From Terripilifer ovatus (lineage in GTDB: Bacteria; Pseudomonadota; Alphaproteobacteria; Rhizobiales; Beijerinckiaceae): a DNA stretch of 64,000 nucleotides. Every line of letters starts with the position of its first letter. The stretch's first letter is position 1. A model generated the notes under the pieces. The model ran no database searches and was not told where the DNA came from. It saw nothing but the letters and a program-made list of their open reading frames with translations. Positions 43,816-51,735 of the stretch are shown in pieces. Made by a program: the position numbers and the translations under genes. Where the stretch lies: positions 248,001 through 312,000 of the forward strand of contig JARHVB010000008.1 in assembly GCA_029222685.1 (NCBI GenBank), given 5' to 3'.

Positions 43816-45267
43816 TTACCAGGCAACCGATATGTATTGGGTCTCGAGAAATTCCATCAGCCCGGCATGCGCACCTTCGCGGCCGATGCCCGACTGCTTC
43901 ACACCGCCAAAGGGCGCCGCCGGATCCGACACCAGCCCGCGATTGAGCCCGATCATGCCGTATTCAAGCCGCTCGCTCAGCGCCAGGCCACGCTTCAGGT
44001 CTTTCGTGAACAGATAGGCGACGAGGCCATATTCGGTGTCATTGGCGCGGCTGATCATTTCGTCCTCCGAATGAAAACGCTGCAGCACGGCAACCGGCCC
44101 GAAGATCTCATCGCGCAGACATTCCGCGGTGTCCGGCACATTGACGAGAACCGTCGGCGCATAGAAATAGCCCTTGCCGGGGACAGGCTCGCCTCCGGTC
44201 AGGATCTCGGCGCCCTTCGCCACCGCATCGGCGACGAAATGCTCGACCTTGTCCCTGGTTTCCGCATTGACGAGCGCGCCCACCTCGACGCCCTCTTCAA
44301 GGCCGTTACCGATCTTCATCCGCCGCATTCTATCCGTCAGCCGCGCGGCAAAAATATCGTGCACTTCCTCGTGCACATAGAAGCGGTTGGCGGCCGTACA
44401 GGCCTCGCCGATATTGCGCATCTTGGCGATCATCGCACCCTCGACCGCCGCATCGATATCGGCGTCGGCGCAAACGATGAACGGCGCATTGCCGCCAAGC
44501 TCCATTCCGGTATTCACCACATTGTCGGCTGCGCCATGCAGCAGCTTGCGCCCCACCGCCGTCGATCCGGTGAACGAGATCATGCGCACGCGCGGATCAT
44601 GCAGAAGCTTGTCGACCAGCGCGCCGGAACTGCGTGACGGCAGGATATTCACGACGCCCGGCGGCACGCCCGCCTTTTCCAGAATGGGCATCAGCGCCAG
44701 CATGGTCAGCGGTGTCTCCGATGCCGGCTTGACGACCACCGGACAGCCGGCAGCCAGCGCTGGGCCGATCTTGCGCGTCGCCATGGCGGCGGGAAAATTC
44801 CACGGCGTCACCAGTACGGCGATACCGATCGGCTTGTGCTGCACCAGAATGCGGGCGCCGCTGGAAGGCGCGCGCATCACATCGCCGAGATTGCGCACCG
44901 CCTCTTCCGCATACCAGCGAAAGAATTCCGCCGCATAGGCGACCTCGCTGCGCGAATCCGACAGCGCCTTGCCGTTCTCCAAGGTGATGATCCGTGCCAG
45001 GCGCTCCTGTTCGGCCATCATCAGCTCGAACGCCTTGCGCAGAACCTCGGCACGGACGCGCGGCGTGCGGCCGGCCCAGTCGGAGAAGGCAGCTTCGGCT
45101 GCATCCAGCGCTTTCATGCCGTCGTCCACCGTAGCGCTGGCGACCGATGTGAGGACCTGCTCCGTCGCCGGGTTCATCACATCGAAGCGCTCGCCGTCCG
45201 AAGCATCGACGAACTTGCCGCCGATAAAAAGACCGGTCGGAATATCCATGATCGGTTTCGCATCCAT
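43816..45267 (-). CDS. Aldehyde dehydrogenase, succinate-semialdehyde dehydrogenase-like
   Basis: A 483-residue NAD(P)-dependent aldehyde dehydrogenase, the GabD length. The oxyanion Asn157 lies in TPWNFPAAM, Lys180 in VVKPASETP, Glu256 in MELGGNAPFIV and the nucleophile Cys290 in GEACTAANRFYVH. The C-terminal PFGGVKQSGIGREGAHAGLM is typical of GabD-type enzymes. In this operon it would oxidise the succinic semialdehyde released by HpaI to succinate. A role as HpaE (5-carboxymethyl-2-hydroxymuconate semialdehyde dehydrogenase) is the main alternative. Confidence 0.91.
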   Translation of the reverse strand: MDAKPIMDIPTGLFIGGKFVDASDGERFDVMNPATEQVLTSVASATVDDGMKALDAAEAAFSDWAGRTPRVRAEVLRKAFELMMAEQERLARIITLENGKALSDSRSEVAYAAEFFRWYAEEAVRNLGDVMRAPSSGARILVQHKPIGIAVLVTPWNFPAAMATRKIGPALAAGCPVVVKPASETPLTMLALMPILEKAGVPPGVVNILPSRSSGALVDKLLHDPRVRMISFTGSTAVGRKLLHGAADNVVNTGMELGGNAPFIVCADADIDAAVEGAMIAKMRNIGEACTAANRFYVHEEVHDIFAARLTDRMRRMKIGNGLEEGVEVGALVNAETRDKVEHFVADAVAKGAEILTGGEPVPGKGYFYAPTVLVNVPDTAECLRDEIFGPVAVLQRFHSEDEMISRANDTEYGLVAYLFTKDLKRGLALSERLEYGMIGLNRGLVSDPAAPFGGVKQSGIGREGAHAGLMEFLETQYISVAW

Positions 45268-45302
45268 GGTAATTCTCCTTCGTGGCGATCAGTTCATCGC
45301 AA

Positions 45303-46280
45303 TCAACTCATCGACCTTGTGATCTTTTCCACGATACGTTTTGAGGTTGGCAGAACCATGTCTTCCAGATTGTCGGCGGCCGGCAAGGGAATATGCGGCG
45401 TGGTGATGCGCACGATCGGACCGTCGAGATCGTAGAAGGCTTCGTCGGCTGCGATGGAGGCGATCTCGGCGCCCCAGCCGAGCAGACGGGGATTTTCCTC
45501 GACCGTGAACAGACGGCCGGTCCTGGCGATCGAACCCAGAATAGTCTGCGTATCGAGCGGCACCAGCGAGCGCACATCGATCACCTCACAGTCGATGCCA
45601 TGCTCGCGCGCCAGCACCTCTGCCGCATCGAGCGCGCGAGGCACCATCAGCGCCAGCGCCAGAATGGTGGCGTCGCGGCCCGGCCGCAGTATTTTGGCGG
45701 TGCCCAGAGTGTCGAGAATTTCGCCGTCGGGGACTTCGCCCTTCACCGCATAAAGCGATTTGTGCTCGTAGAAGATCACCGGATTCTGGTCGCGCACCGA
45801 AGCCGCGAGCAATCCGACCACGTCGACCGGGCTCGACGGCGCAACCACTTTCAGCCCCGGGATCATCATCGACCAGTTTTCGACCGACTGCGAATGCTGC
45901 GCGCCGAAGCGCGAGCCCGCGCCATTGCCTGTGCGCACCACCAGCGGACAGCCCATCTGACCGTTGGTCATATATCTCGTCTTTGGGAATTCATTGGCGA
46001 TGAAATCGAAACAGACGGCCAGGAAATCCGAGAACATGATCTCCGCGATTGGCCGCAAGCCTGTCATCGCCGCGCCCATGGCAGCCCCCAGAATGGCCTG
46101 TTCGGAGATCGGCGTGTCGCGCACGCGCTTCGGGCCGAACCGGTCATAGAGGCCGACCGTCGCCTTGAACACCCCGCCGGGCTTGCCGACATCCTCGCCG
46201 AGGAACACGACGCGCTCGTCGCGCTCCATCTCCTGGGCGATGCCGCGCGCCACCGCGTCGCGATAGCTCAGTTCCGCCAT
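45303..46280 (-). CDS. 2-oxoacid dehydrogenase E1 beta subunit
   Basis: A 325-residue thiamine-diphosphate enzyme subunit. It opens AELSYRDAVARGIAQEMERD and shows VFLGEDVGKPGGVFKATVGL, RVRDTPISEQAILGAAMGAA (with the catalytic-site Glu), RPIAEIMFSDFLAVCFD and the C-terminal TVEENPRLLGWGAEIASI. The start overlaps the end of the E1 alpha gene by 13 bp, so the two are translationally coupled. Sequence style fits the AcoB/PdhB group; the oxoacid cannot be decided. Confidence 0.93.
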   Translation of the reverse strand: MAELSYRDAVARGIAQEMERDERVVFLGEDVGKPGGVFKATVGLYDRFGPKRVRDTPISEQAILGAAMGAAMTGLRPIAEIMFSDFLAVCFDFIANEFPKTRYMTNGQMGCPLVVRTGNGAGSRFGAQHSQSVENWSMMIPGLKVVAPSSPVDVVGLLAASVRDQNPVIFYEHKSLYAVKGEVPDGEILDTLGTAKILRPGRDATILALALMVPRALDAAEVLAREHGIDCEVIDVRSLVPLDTQTILGSIARTGRLFTVEENPRLLGWGAEIASIAADEAFYDLDGPIVRITTPHIPLPAADNLEDMVLPTSKRIVEKITRSMS

Positions 46281-47278
46281 GCCCAGCCTCCATCGGCATA
46301 GACATCCGTGCAGAGAATGTCCTCGGGCGGCGGCGCCGCCGCCTTGCAGGCTTCCGTCGCCTCGTTCACCTGTGCCTCCACCCGCCGCTCGATCTCAGCA
46401 ATGTCGGCCTCGGCAATACCGAAGTCGGCCAGCCGCTGGCGATAGAGCTTGATCGGATCGTGCTTCAGCCATTCCTCCAATTCGCCCTTTGGGCGATAGG
46501 CGCCGGGATCGGCGCGCGAATGGCCGGAATGACGATAGGTCTTGCATTCGATCAGTGACGGGCCTCCCCCGGCGCGCGCCTTGGCGAACGCGGCCTGCGC
46601 CGTGCGAAACACCGCGTCGGCATCGTTGCCGTCGACGATGATGCTCTCCAGCCCATAGGCCGAAGCGCGATCGGCTGCGGGGTGCCGCACCGCCGTCACA
46701 TCGCCGATCGGCGTATATTCCATATAGAGATTGTTCTCGCAGACGAAGACGACCGGCAGCATCCAGACCTTGGCGAAATTCAGCGCCTCGTGGAACGCGC
46801 CGATGTTCGTCGTGCCGTCACCGAAAAAACAGACGCTGACATCCTCGTGGCCAAGGTATTGCGCCCGCCAGGCGGCGCCGCAGGCGATCGGCAGATGTGC
46901 GCCGATAATCGCATAGGAACCCATGACTCCATGTTCGGCCGAGGTCAGATGCATGGAGCCGCCCTTGCCCCGCATCAATCCGTTGTCGCGCTGCATCAGT
47001 TCGCCCAGCACTTTCTCCATCGGCGTGCCGCGCGCCAGCGTATGGGCATGGCCGCGATAGGTGCAGAAGGAAAGATCGCCCTTCTTCATCGCCCCGGCGA
47101 AGCCTGCCGCAATCGCCTCCTGTCCAAGCGAGAGATGGCTGGTGCCTTTCACCAGGTTCTGCAGAAAAAGATCGTAGGCGCGCTTTTCGAACAGCCTGAT
47201 CTCGACCTGCAGACGATAGAGCTCGCGCCGCTTGTCGCCGCCGATATCGTCGTTTGTCGTGGCTTCGGACATCGACAT
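46268..47278 (-). CDS. 2-oxoacid dehydrogenase E1 alpha subunit
   Basis: A 336-residue subunit that carries the thiamine-diphosphate motif GDGTTNIGAFHEALNFAKVW (GDG at 153-155, ending with NN in FVCENN). The phosphorylation-loop-like YRHSGHSRADPGAYR lies near residue 260. The start is the ATG at 47276-47278 behind GAGGCG; an internal ATG two codons later is possible. It is the first gene of the eight-gene operon that runs to hpaI. The 236 bp upstream contain a family B repeat pair. Confidence 0.93.
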   Translation of the reverse strand: MSMSEATTNDDIGGDKRRELYRLQVEIRLFEKRAYDLFLQNLVKGTSHLSLGQEAIAAGFAGAMKKGDLSFCTYRGHAHTLARGTPMEKVLGELMQRDNGLMRGKGGSMHLTSAEHGVMGSYAIIGAHLPIACGAAWRAQYLGHEDVSVCFFGDGTTNIGAFHEALNFAKVWMLPVVFVCENNLYMEYTPIGDVTAVRHPAADRASAYGLESIIVDGNDADAVFRTAQAAFAKARAGGGPSLIECKTYRHSGHSRADPGAYRPKGELEEWLKHDPIKLYRQRLADFGIAEADIAEIERRVEAQVNEATEACKAAAPPPEDILCTDVYADGGWAWRN

Positions 47279-47312
47279 GTTACGCCTCAAACTTTGACCG
47301 AACAAAACAGGA

Positions 47313-47473
47313 GCCCTCATCCTGAGGAGCGCCTGAAAGGCGCGTCTCGAAGGACGGGGGCGTCAGCCGCAAACTCTCGACCGGCGTGTCCAGACATAAA
47401 GCGATTGGTTGACCGCGGCCCATCGCCCCCGTCCTTCGAGACGGCGCTGAGCGCCTCCTCAGGCTGAGGGCTT
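47313..47473. repeat. Family B repeat, inverted pair between M24 and E1 alpha genes
   Basis: Unit one (47313-47361) begins GCCCTCATCCTGAGGAGCGC and ends TCTCGAAGGACGGGGGC; unit two (47425-47473) is its inverse, beginning GCCCCCGTCCTTCGAGACGG and ending CTCAGGCTGAGGGCTT. They are 63 bp apart in a 236-bp gap between two genes on the same strand, so this pair may end transcription from the M24 gene. Confidence 0.8.
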
Positions 47474-47514
47474 CTGTTAGCTTGTTGCCGCTCATCGCAA
47501 CACACATCACCACC

Positions 47515-48813
47515 TCAATACCTGTTCGCGATCGGCAGATCTTCCGCCGGAAACAGGCTGATGACCTGACAGCCCTTGTCGGTGACGACGACTTCTTCCT
47601 CGATGCGCGCCGCCGAGTAGCCGTCGGTCGCCGGACAATAGGTTTCGAGCGCGAAGACCATGCCGGTCTTGATCTCCATCGGATTGTCGAGCGAGACGAG
47701 ACGCGAGATGATCGGTCGCTCATGCAGCGCCAGCCCGAGGCCGTGACCGAACTGCAGTCCGAACGCCGCCAGCTCGCTGGGAAAGCCGAATTCTTCCGCC
47801 TTCGGCCAGACCTTCGCCACCGTATCCGTGGAAACGCCCGGCTTGATCAGCGCAATCGCCTTGTCGAGCCATTCGCGGCACGTCTTGTAGGCGTCGCGCT
47901 GCGCGTCGGTCGCGCGGCCGACATTGAAGGTACGATAATAGCAGGTGCGATAGCCCTGGTAGGATTGCAGGATATCGAAGAACGCCTGATCGCCAGGCCT
48001 TATAATGCGATCGGTGAAATTATGCGGATGCGGATTGCAGCGCTCGCCCGAAATGGCGTTGATGGCCTCAACGTCGTCAGAGCCCATTTCGTAGAGCATC
48101 TTGTTGGCCAGCGCGACGATGTCGTTTTCGCGGATACCCGGCTTCAGCTCTTCCGAGATCATGTGATAGACGCCGTCGACCATGGCGGCCGCCTGGTTGA
48201 GCAGAACGATCTCGTCGATATTCTTGATTTCGCGGGCGTCGAGCATGATCTGCTGGCCATCGACGACCTTCATTCCCGCCTTTTGCAATTCAAAGAACAT
48301 CGCCGTTTCGGCCAGATCGACGCCGACCGGCATGTCGGCGACGCCGGCCTGTCGCAGCAGATCCATGACTTCTTCGGCGTGGAATTTCATCAGGCCGACG
48401 GAGGGCGGCACCGTGCCGCGCATGCCGACCATGCCGGCCCGCCAGTTATCGGCAGGAAACCAATCGCAATAGACCTTGTGGTGAACCGCAGCCGAGCCGA
48501 AATCCCAGACGATGGGATCGTTGTCGCCAGCCAGCAGCGCAAAACGACAAAGCTTGTCGCGCTCCCATTCGCCGATCTTGGTGCCGCTGACGTAGCGGAT
48601 GTTGTTCACGTCGAACAACAGCAGAGCGCCGCAAGGTGAGTTCCTGAGCGCCTGCCGTGCCCGCGCCAGCCGGTACGTGCGCAGGCGGTCGTGATCGATG
48701 CGGCGCTCGAAATCGACCGACGTATGCCCGAAAGCAGGAATCGCGCGCTCCCATCGCCAGTGCGGCACAAGATCTTCCGGTTTCAGGATATTGGGTCGCA
48801 AAGCATTCGCCAT
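47515..48813 (-). CDS. M24-family (creatinase/aminopeptidase P-like) protein with altered metal site
   Basis: A 432-residue pita-bread-fold protein; the start is the ATG at 48811-48813, with another ATG at 48825. The creatinase N domain spans about residues 1-200 and the M24 domain 205-420. Of the five metal ligands of M24 peptidases, Asp280 (FFDILQS), His357 (FGHGLGLALHE), Glu390 (FALETYC) and Glu405 (ARIEEEV) remain. The second Asp is replaced by Cys291 in GYRTCYYRTF. Like creatinase it may act as a C-N hydrolase, or as a lyase of the DddP kind, rather than a peptidase. It is divergent from the LacI regulator with an operator between. Confidence 0.87.
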   Translation of the reverse strand: MANALRPNILKPEDLVPHWRWERAIPAFGHTSVDFERRIDHDRLRTYRLARARQALRNSPCGALLLFDVNNIRYVSGTKIGEWERDKLCRFALLAGDNDPIVWDFGSAAVHHKVYCDWFPADNWRAGMVGMRGTVPPSVGLMKFHAEEVMDLLRQAGVADMPVGVDLAETAMFFELQKAGMKVVDGQQIMLDAREIKNIDEIVLLNQAAAMVDGVYHMISEELKPGIRENDIVALANKMLYEMGSDDVEAINAISGERCNPHPHNFTDRIIRPGDQAFFDILQSYQGYRTCYYRTFNVGRATDAQRDAYKTCREWLDKAIALIKPGVSTDTVAKVWPKAEEFGFPSELAAFGLQFGHGLGLALHERPIISRLVSLDNPMEIKTGMVFALETYCPATDGYSAARIEEEVVVTDKGCQVISLFPAEDLPIANRY

Positions 48814-48872
48814 GGTCGTTTCCATCCCTGCCTGTGCCGTTTGCGGCATGCGTGCGTATTCAGCAAATTTTT

Positions 48873-48886
48873 TGCAATCGATTGCA
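48873..48886. promoter_or_regulatory. LacI-type operator 1
   Basis: TGCAATCGATTGCA is a perfect 14-bp palindrome with a central CG, the style of LacI/GalR operators. It lies between the M24 gene (start 60 bp away) and the LacI gene (120 bp away). A half-site CGATTGCA occurs at 48956-48963, closer to the regulator start. Confidence 0.7.
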
Positions 48887-49005
48887 CCCTATCGAATCCT
48901 GTGCTTTGTTGTCAATGCGCGGCATTGGCCGTGCGAAGACGGGCATACTGGAAAACGATTGCATAAGCCCGTTCAGGCTTATCAAAATCCAGACGGCGGA
49001 GAATC

Positions 49006-50079
49006 ATGAGGAAGCGGCGGGCGACCTTGAAGGATGTGGCCGAGTTGGTGGGCGTTCATGTCTCCACGGTTTCGCGCGCGCTCAATCCGGAAACGCGACA
49101 CCTGATTACCGCGAGCATCGCCCAGAAGATCGCTGCCGCCAGTCGCGCGCTCGATTATCGTCCCAATAGCGCCGCCTACAGCCTGCGCACCAACCGCACC
49201 CGAATCATCGGTGTCGTCGTACCCGACATCACCAATTCGATTTTCCCTCCAATCATTCGGGGCGTCGAAGATGCACTGGCCGAGCACGGCTATGCGACAC
49301 TCGTCATCAACACGGATGGACGTACCGAGCGCGAAGCAACGGTCATCGAAGCGCTGGCCTCACGCGGTGTCGACGGTCTCGTCGTCGCCAGCGTCGAGCG
49401 GGACGACCACACGGTGCGTCAACTGGCAGCCTTCGGCACCGCCATCGTCACCGTCAATCGCCGCATCGACGACCTGTCGATATCCTCGGTCACCAATGAC
49501 GAAGAGGACGGCGTGCGAATGATGCTGACGCATCTTGCCTCGCTGGGCCACAAGAACATCGTCAGCCTTGCGGGCAGCCAGAATTTCTCGACCGGGCAGC
49601 GCCGGCAGACGGCCTTCCTGGATCACGCCGGGAAGGTCGGCATCAGCACCGATCCCTCGCTCACGGTCTTCTCGAACGGCTTCAACGAGAATGCCGGCGA
49701 GCGGTGCATGGAAGAAGTGCTGGCGCGACGCACGGATTTCACCGCCGTTCTGTGCGCCAACGACAGGCTCGCCATCGGGGCGATCGCTGCCCTGCGGCGC
49801 GGCGGGCTGTTGTGCCCCACGGACATTTCCGTCACCGGCTTCAACGATATGGCGATGGTCGATCGCATCGATCCGCCGCTGACGACCATCCGTATCCAGC
49901 AGCACCGCGTCGGCTATGCGGCTGCCGAACTGCTGTACGAACAGATGAGGGATCGCACGCGCACCCATGCGCCCCGGCATGTCATCATGCCGGTCGAGCT
50001 TGTCGTGCGCGGTTCGACGGCGCCTCCCCCGCGCACCAGCGCCGCGGCCGCTGGCCCGCGCGCAAGGGTCCGCGTTTGA
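49006..50079 (+). CDS. LacI-family transcriptional regulator
   Basis: A 357-residue repressor. The helix-turn-helix lies at residues 7-26 (TLKDVAELVGVHVSTVSRAL) with the hinge helix in SAAYSLRTNRTRIIGVVVPD. The sugar-binding-protein-like effector domain covers about 60-330, with FTAVLCANDRLAIGAIAALR and DISVTGFNDM as family features. A basic, Ala/Arg-rich tail follows. The ribosome site is GGAGAA. Matching operator palindromes on each side of the gene (48873 and 50111) suggest it controls itself, the M24 gene and the downstream binding-protein gene. Confidence 0.93.
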   Translation: MRKRRATLKDVAELVGVHVSTVSRALNPETRHLITASIAQKIAAASRALDYRPNSAAYSLRTNRTRIIGVVVPDITNSIFPPIIRGVEDALAEHGYATLVINTDGRTEREATVIEALASRGVDGLVVASVERDDHTVRQLAAFGTAIVTVNRRIDDLSISSVTNDEEDGVRMMLTHLASLGHKNIVSLAGSQNFSTGQRRQTAFLDHAGKVGISTDPSLTVFSNGFNENAGERCMEEVLARRTDFTAVLCANDRLAIGAIAALRRGGLLCPTDISVTGFNDMAMVDRIDPPLTTIRIQQHRVGYAAAELLYEQMRDRTRTHAPRHVIMPVELVVRGSTAPPPRTSAAAAGPRARVRV

Positions 50080-50107
50080 AGCAAAGCTTGTGCAAGCCAA
50101 AGTCATG

Positions 50108-50125
50108 TATGCAAGGACTTGCATA
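50108..50125. promoter_or_regulatory. LacI-type operator 2
   Basis: TATGCAAGGACTTGCATA has 8-bp arms that are exact complements. Its core TGCAA-N4-TTGCA is the same as operator 1 at 48873. It lies 29 bp after the LacI stop and about 100 bp before the binding-protein start, a suitable place to repress that gene. Confidence 0.65.
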
Positions 50126-50225
50126 AGCCTCCCGTCTCTGGAAAGTTAACCGCCAGGAACTGCGGATCTTGAACCGGCGCGACCAGACGCCGGAAGCAAA
50201 GCCGCCAATGGGAGGAAACATCGAC

Positions 50226-51254
50226 ATGCGCCTGCACGCCCTCATTACCGCTGCCGCAATCGTCCTGTCGGGCACGGCATTTGCGCAGACGAAGGTCACC
50301 ATCGGCGGCACGGGATCGGCCACCGACGTCGGCCTTTGGGTCGCCGACAAAAAGGGCTATTTCCGCGACGAGAATATCCAGGTCGAATTCATCACCTTCG
50401 ACTCGGCCGTGCGCATGGTCACCTCATTGGCATCAAACAGCCTGGACGTAGGTGCAGGCGGCCACTCGGCTGGTCTCTTCAACGCCATCGGCCGCGGCAT
50501 CGACATCCGCATCGTTTCCGACAAGAGCCAGAATGTAACCGGCCGCGGCAGCCAGAAACTGATCGTCCGCAAGGACCTTGTCGACTCCGGCCGCTACAAA
50601 TCTCTGGCCGATCTGAAAGGCATGAAGATCGCGGTATCCGCGCCGGGCGGATCCGCTGCAACAGTCATCCTCAAATTCCTCGAAAAGGGCGGGTTGAAAC
50701 CCGACGACGTAGAGCAAGTCTCGCTGAGCTTCCCGCAAATGTCGGTCGCGCTGCAGAACAAGGCCGTGGATGCGGCGCTGCCGGCCGAGCCTTCGGTGAC
50801 GCAGGCTCTGCGCACGGGCGCTGCCGTCGCCGTGGCGAACGACTATGACGTCTACCCGATCCATCAGATTTCGGAGATTTTGTATTCCAGTAAATTCGCG
50901 ACGGCAAACCCGGATGTGGCGCGCCGCTTCATGCGCGCCTTCCTGCGCGGCGTGCGCTATCATAACGACAGTCTGAACAATAAAGGCGAGTTCACCGGCG
51001 CGCGCGGCGACGAGATCGTCTCCATCCTCACCGAATATGGCCCATACAAGGATGCCGCAATCTGGCGGTCGTTCATCTTCGCCTATTGCAATCCGGACGG
51101 CGCTTTGCACCTCCCAAGCCTCAAGGAAGACCTCACCATTTTCAAACAGCAGGGTCTCATCGAACAACCGAAGGTCGAAATCGACCAGATGGTGGACACA
51201 TCCTTCGTCGCTTGGGCCGTGAAGGAGTTGGGACCTTATAAAAAAGCGCCGTAA
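50226..51254 (+). CDS. NitT/TauT-type ABC substrate-binding protein, paralog 3
   Basis: A 342-residue periplasmic binding protein starting at the ATG 50226 with GGGAGGAAA upstream. The signal peptide is about residues 1-20 (to GTAFAQ). It opens KVTIGGTGSATDVGLWVADK with KGYFRDENIQVEFITF and the cleft motif LASNSLDVGAGGHSAGLFNA. The hinge is GMKIAVSAPGGSAATVILKF. It is more distant from the 14216 and 31957 proteins than these are from each other. The LacI-type operator upstream links it to the M24 gene, so its ligand may be the M24 substrate. No permease or ATPase gene is present. Confidence 0.9.
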   Translation: MRLHALITAAAIVLSGTAFAQTKVTIGGTGSATDVGLWVADKKGYFRDENIQVEFITFDSAVRMVTSLASNSLDVGAGGHSAGLFNAIGRGIDIRIVSDKSQNVTGRGSQKLIVRKDLVDSGRYKSLADLKGMKIAVSAPGGSAATVILKFLEKGGLKPDDVEQVSLSFPQMSVALQNKAVDAALPAEPSVTQALRTGAAVAVANDYDVYPIHQISEILYSSKFATANPDVARRFMRAFLRGVRYHNDSLNNKGEFTGARGDEIVSILTEYGPYKDAAIWRSFIFAYCNPDGALHLPSLKEDLTIFKQQGLIEQPKVEIDQMVDTSFVAWAVKELGPYKKAP

Positions 51255-51365
51255 GTGCTGATATTTCGCCTGCATCCCCGCACGGCCGATACATAGAATC
51301 GCCACATACGCCCTTGCATGATGCAGACGATTTTGCGCTCCTTCTTTGCGTTTTCGGGATGCAAC

Positions 51366-51713
51366 ATGCGTCTGCTTTGCTTTCCTTCTGTCTTCTTATC
51401 GTCGTTTCTCGCCGCCGCAGCGCTCGCAACCATCCCGACCAGGGCAGACGCCAAACTCGCGCGATGTTTCACGACGGACGACGGCTATTACGACTGCGAC
51501 ATCAAGGCGACCGACAAGGACGGCAGTTTTGAAATCAGCGCACCGAAAAAGCCGCGCTACGGGCTGATCATGGACGAGCCTGGCCTGGCTTCCGCTTTTG
51601 TCATGCGCGGCACGAGCCGCAACGTCGCTCTGCCCGGCAAGTTCAAGCGCAACAAGCAGGACCTTGCATGCTGGTACAACGCCGAAACCCGCGTGCGCAT
51701 CTGCGTCTGGTAG
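51366..51713 (+). CDS. Small secreted protein, 115 aa
   Basis: An exported protein of unknown function. The chosen ATG at 51366 gives a signal peptide MRLLCFPSVFLSSFLAAAAL ending at RADA; an ATG at 51318 would add 16 residues. The mature part has four cysteines: RCF, YDCDI, LACWYN and RICVW at the very C terminus, suggesting two disulphides. Similar one-domain secreted proteins are common in Hyphomicrobiales. It ends 22 bp from the converging acyl-CoA dehydrogenase gene. Confidence 0.72.
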   Translation: MRLLCFPSVFLSSFLAAAALATIPTRADAKLARCFTTDDGYYDCDIKATDKDGSFEISAPKKPRYGLIMDEPGLASAFVMRGTSRNVALPGKFKRNKQDLACWYNAETRVRICVW

Positions 51714-51735
51714 ACGTTTCGCGGCAGCGCCGGGG

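Noticed and set aside
43816-45267. Aldehyde dehydrogenase as an insertion breaking the E1-E2 operon
   Set aside because: Gaps are short (35 and 21 bp), strand and codon style are the same, and the enzyme fits the pathway, so it looks like an original member.
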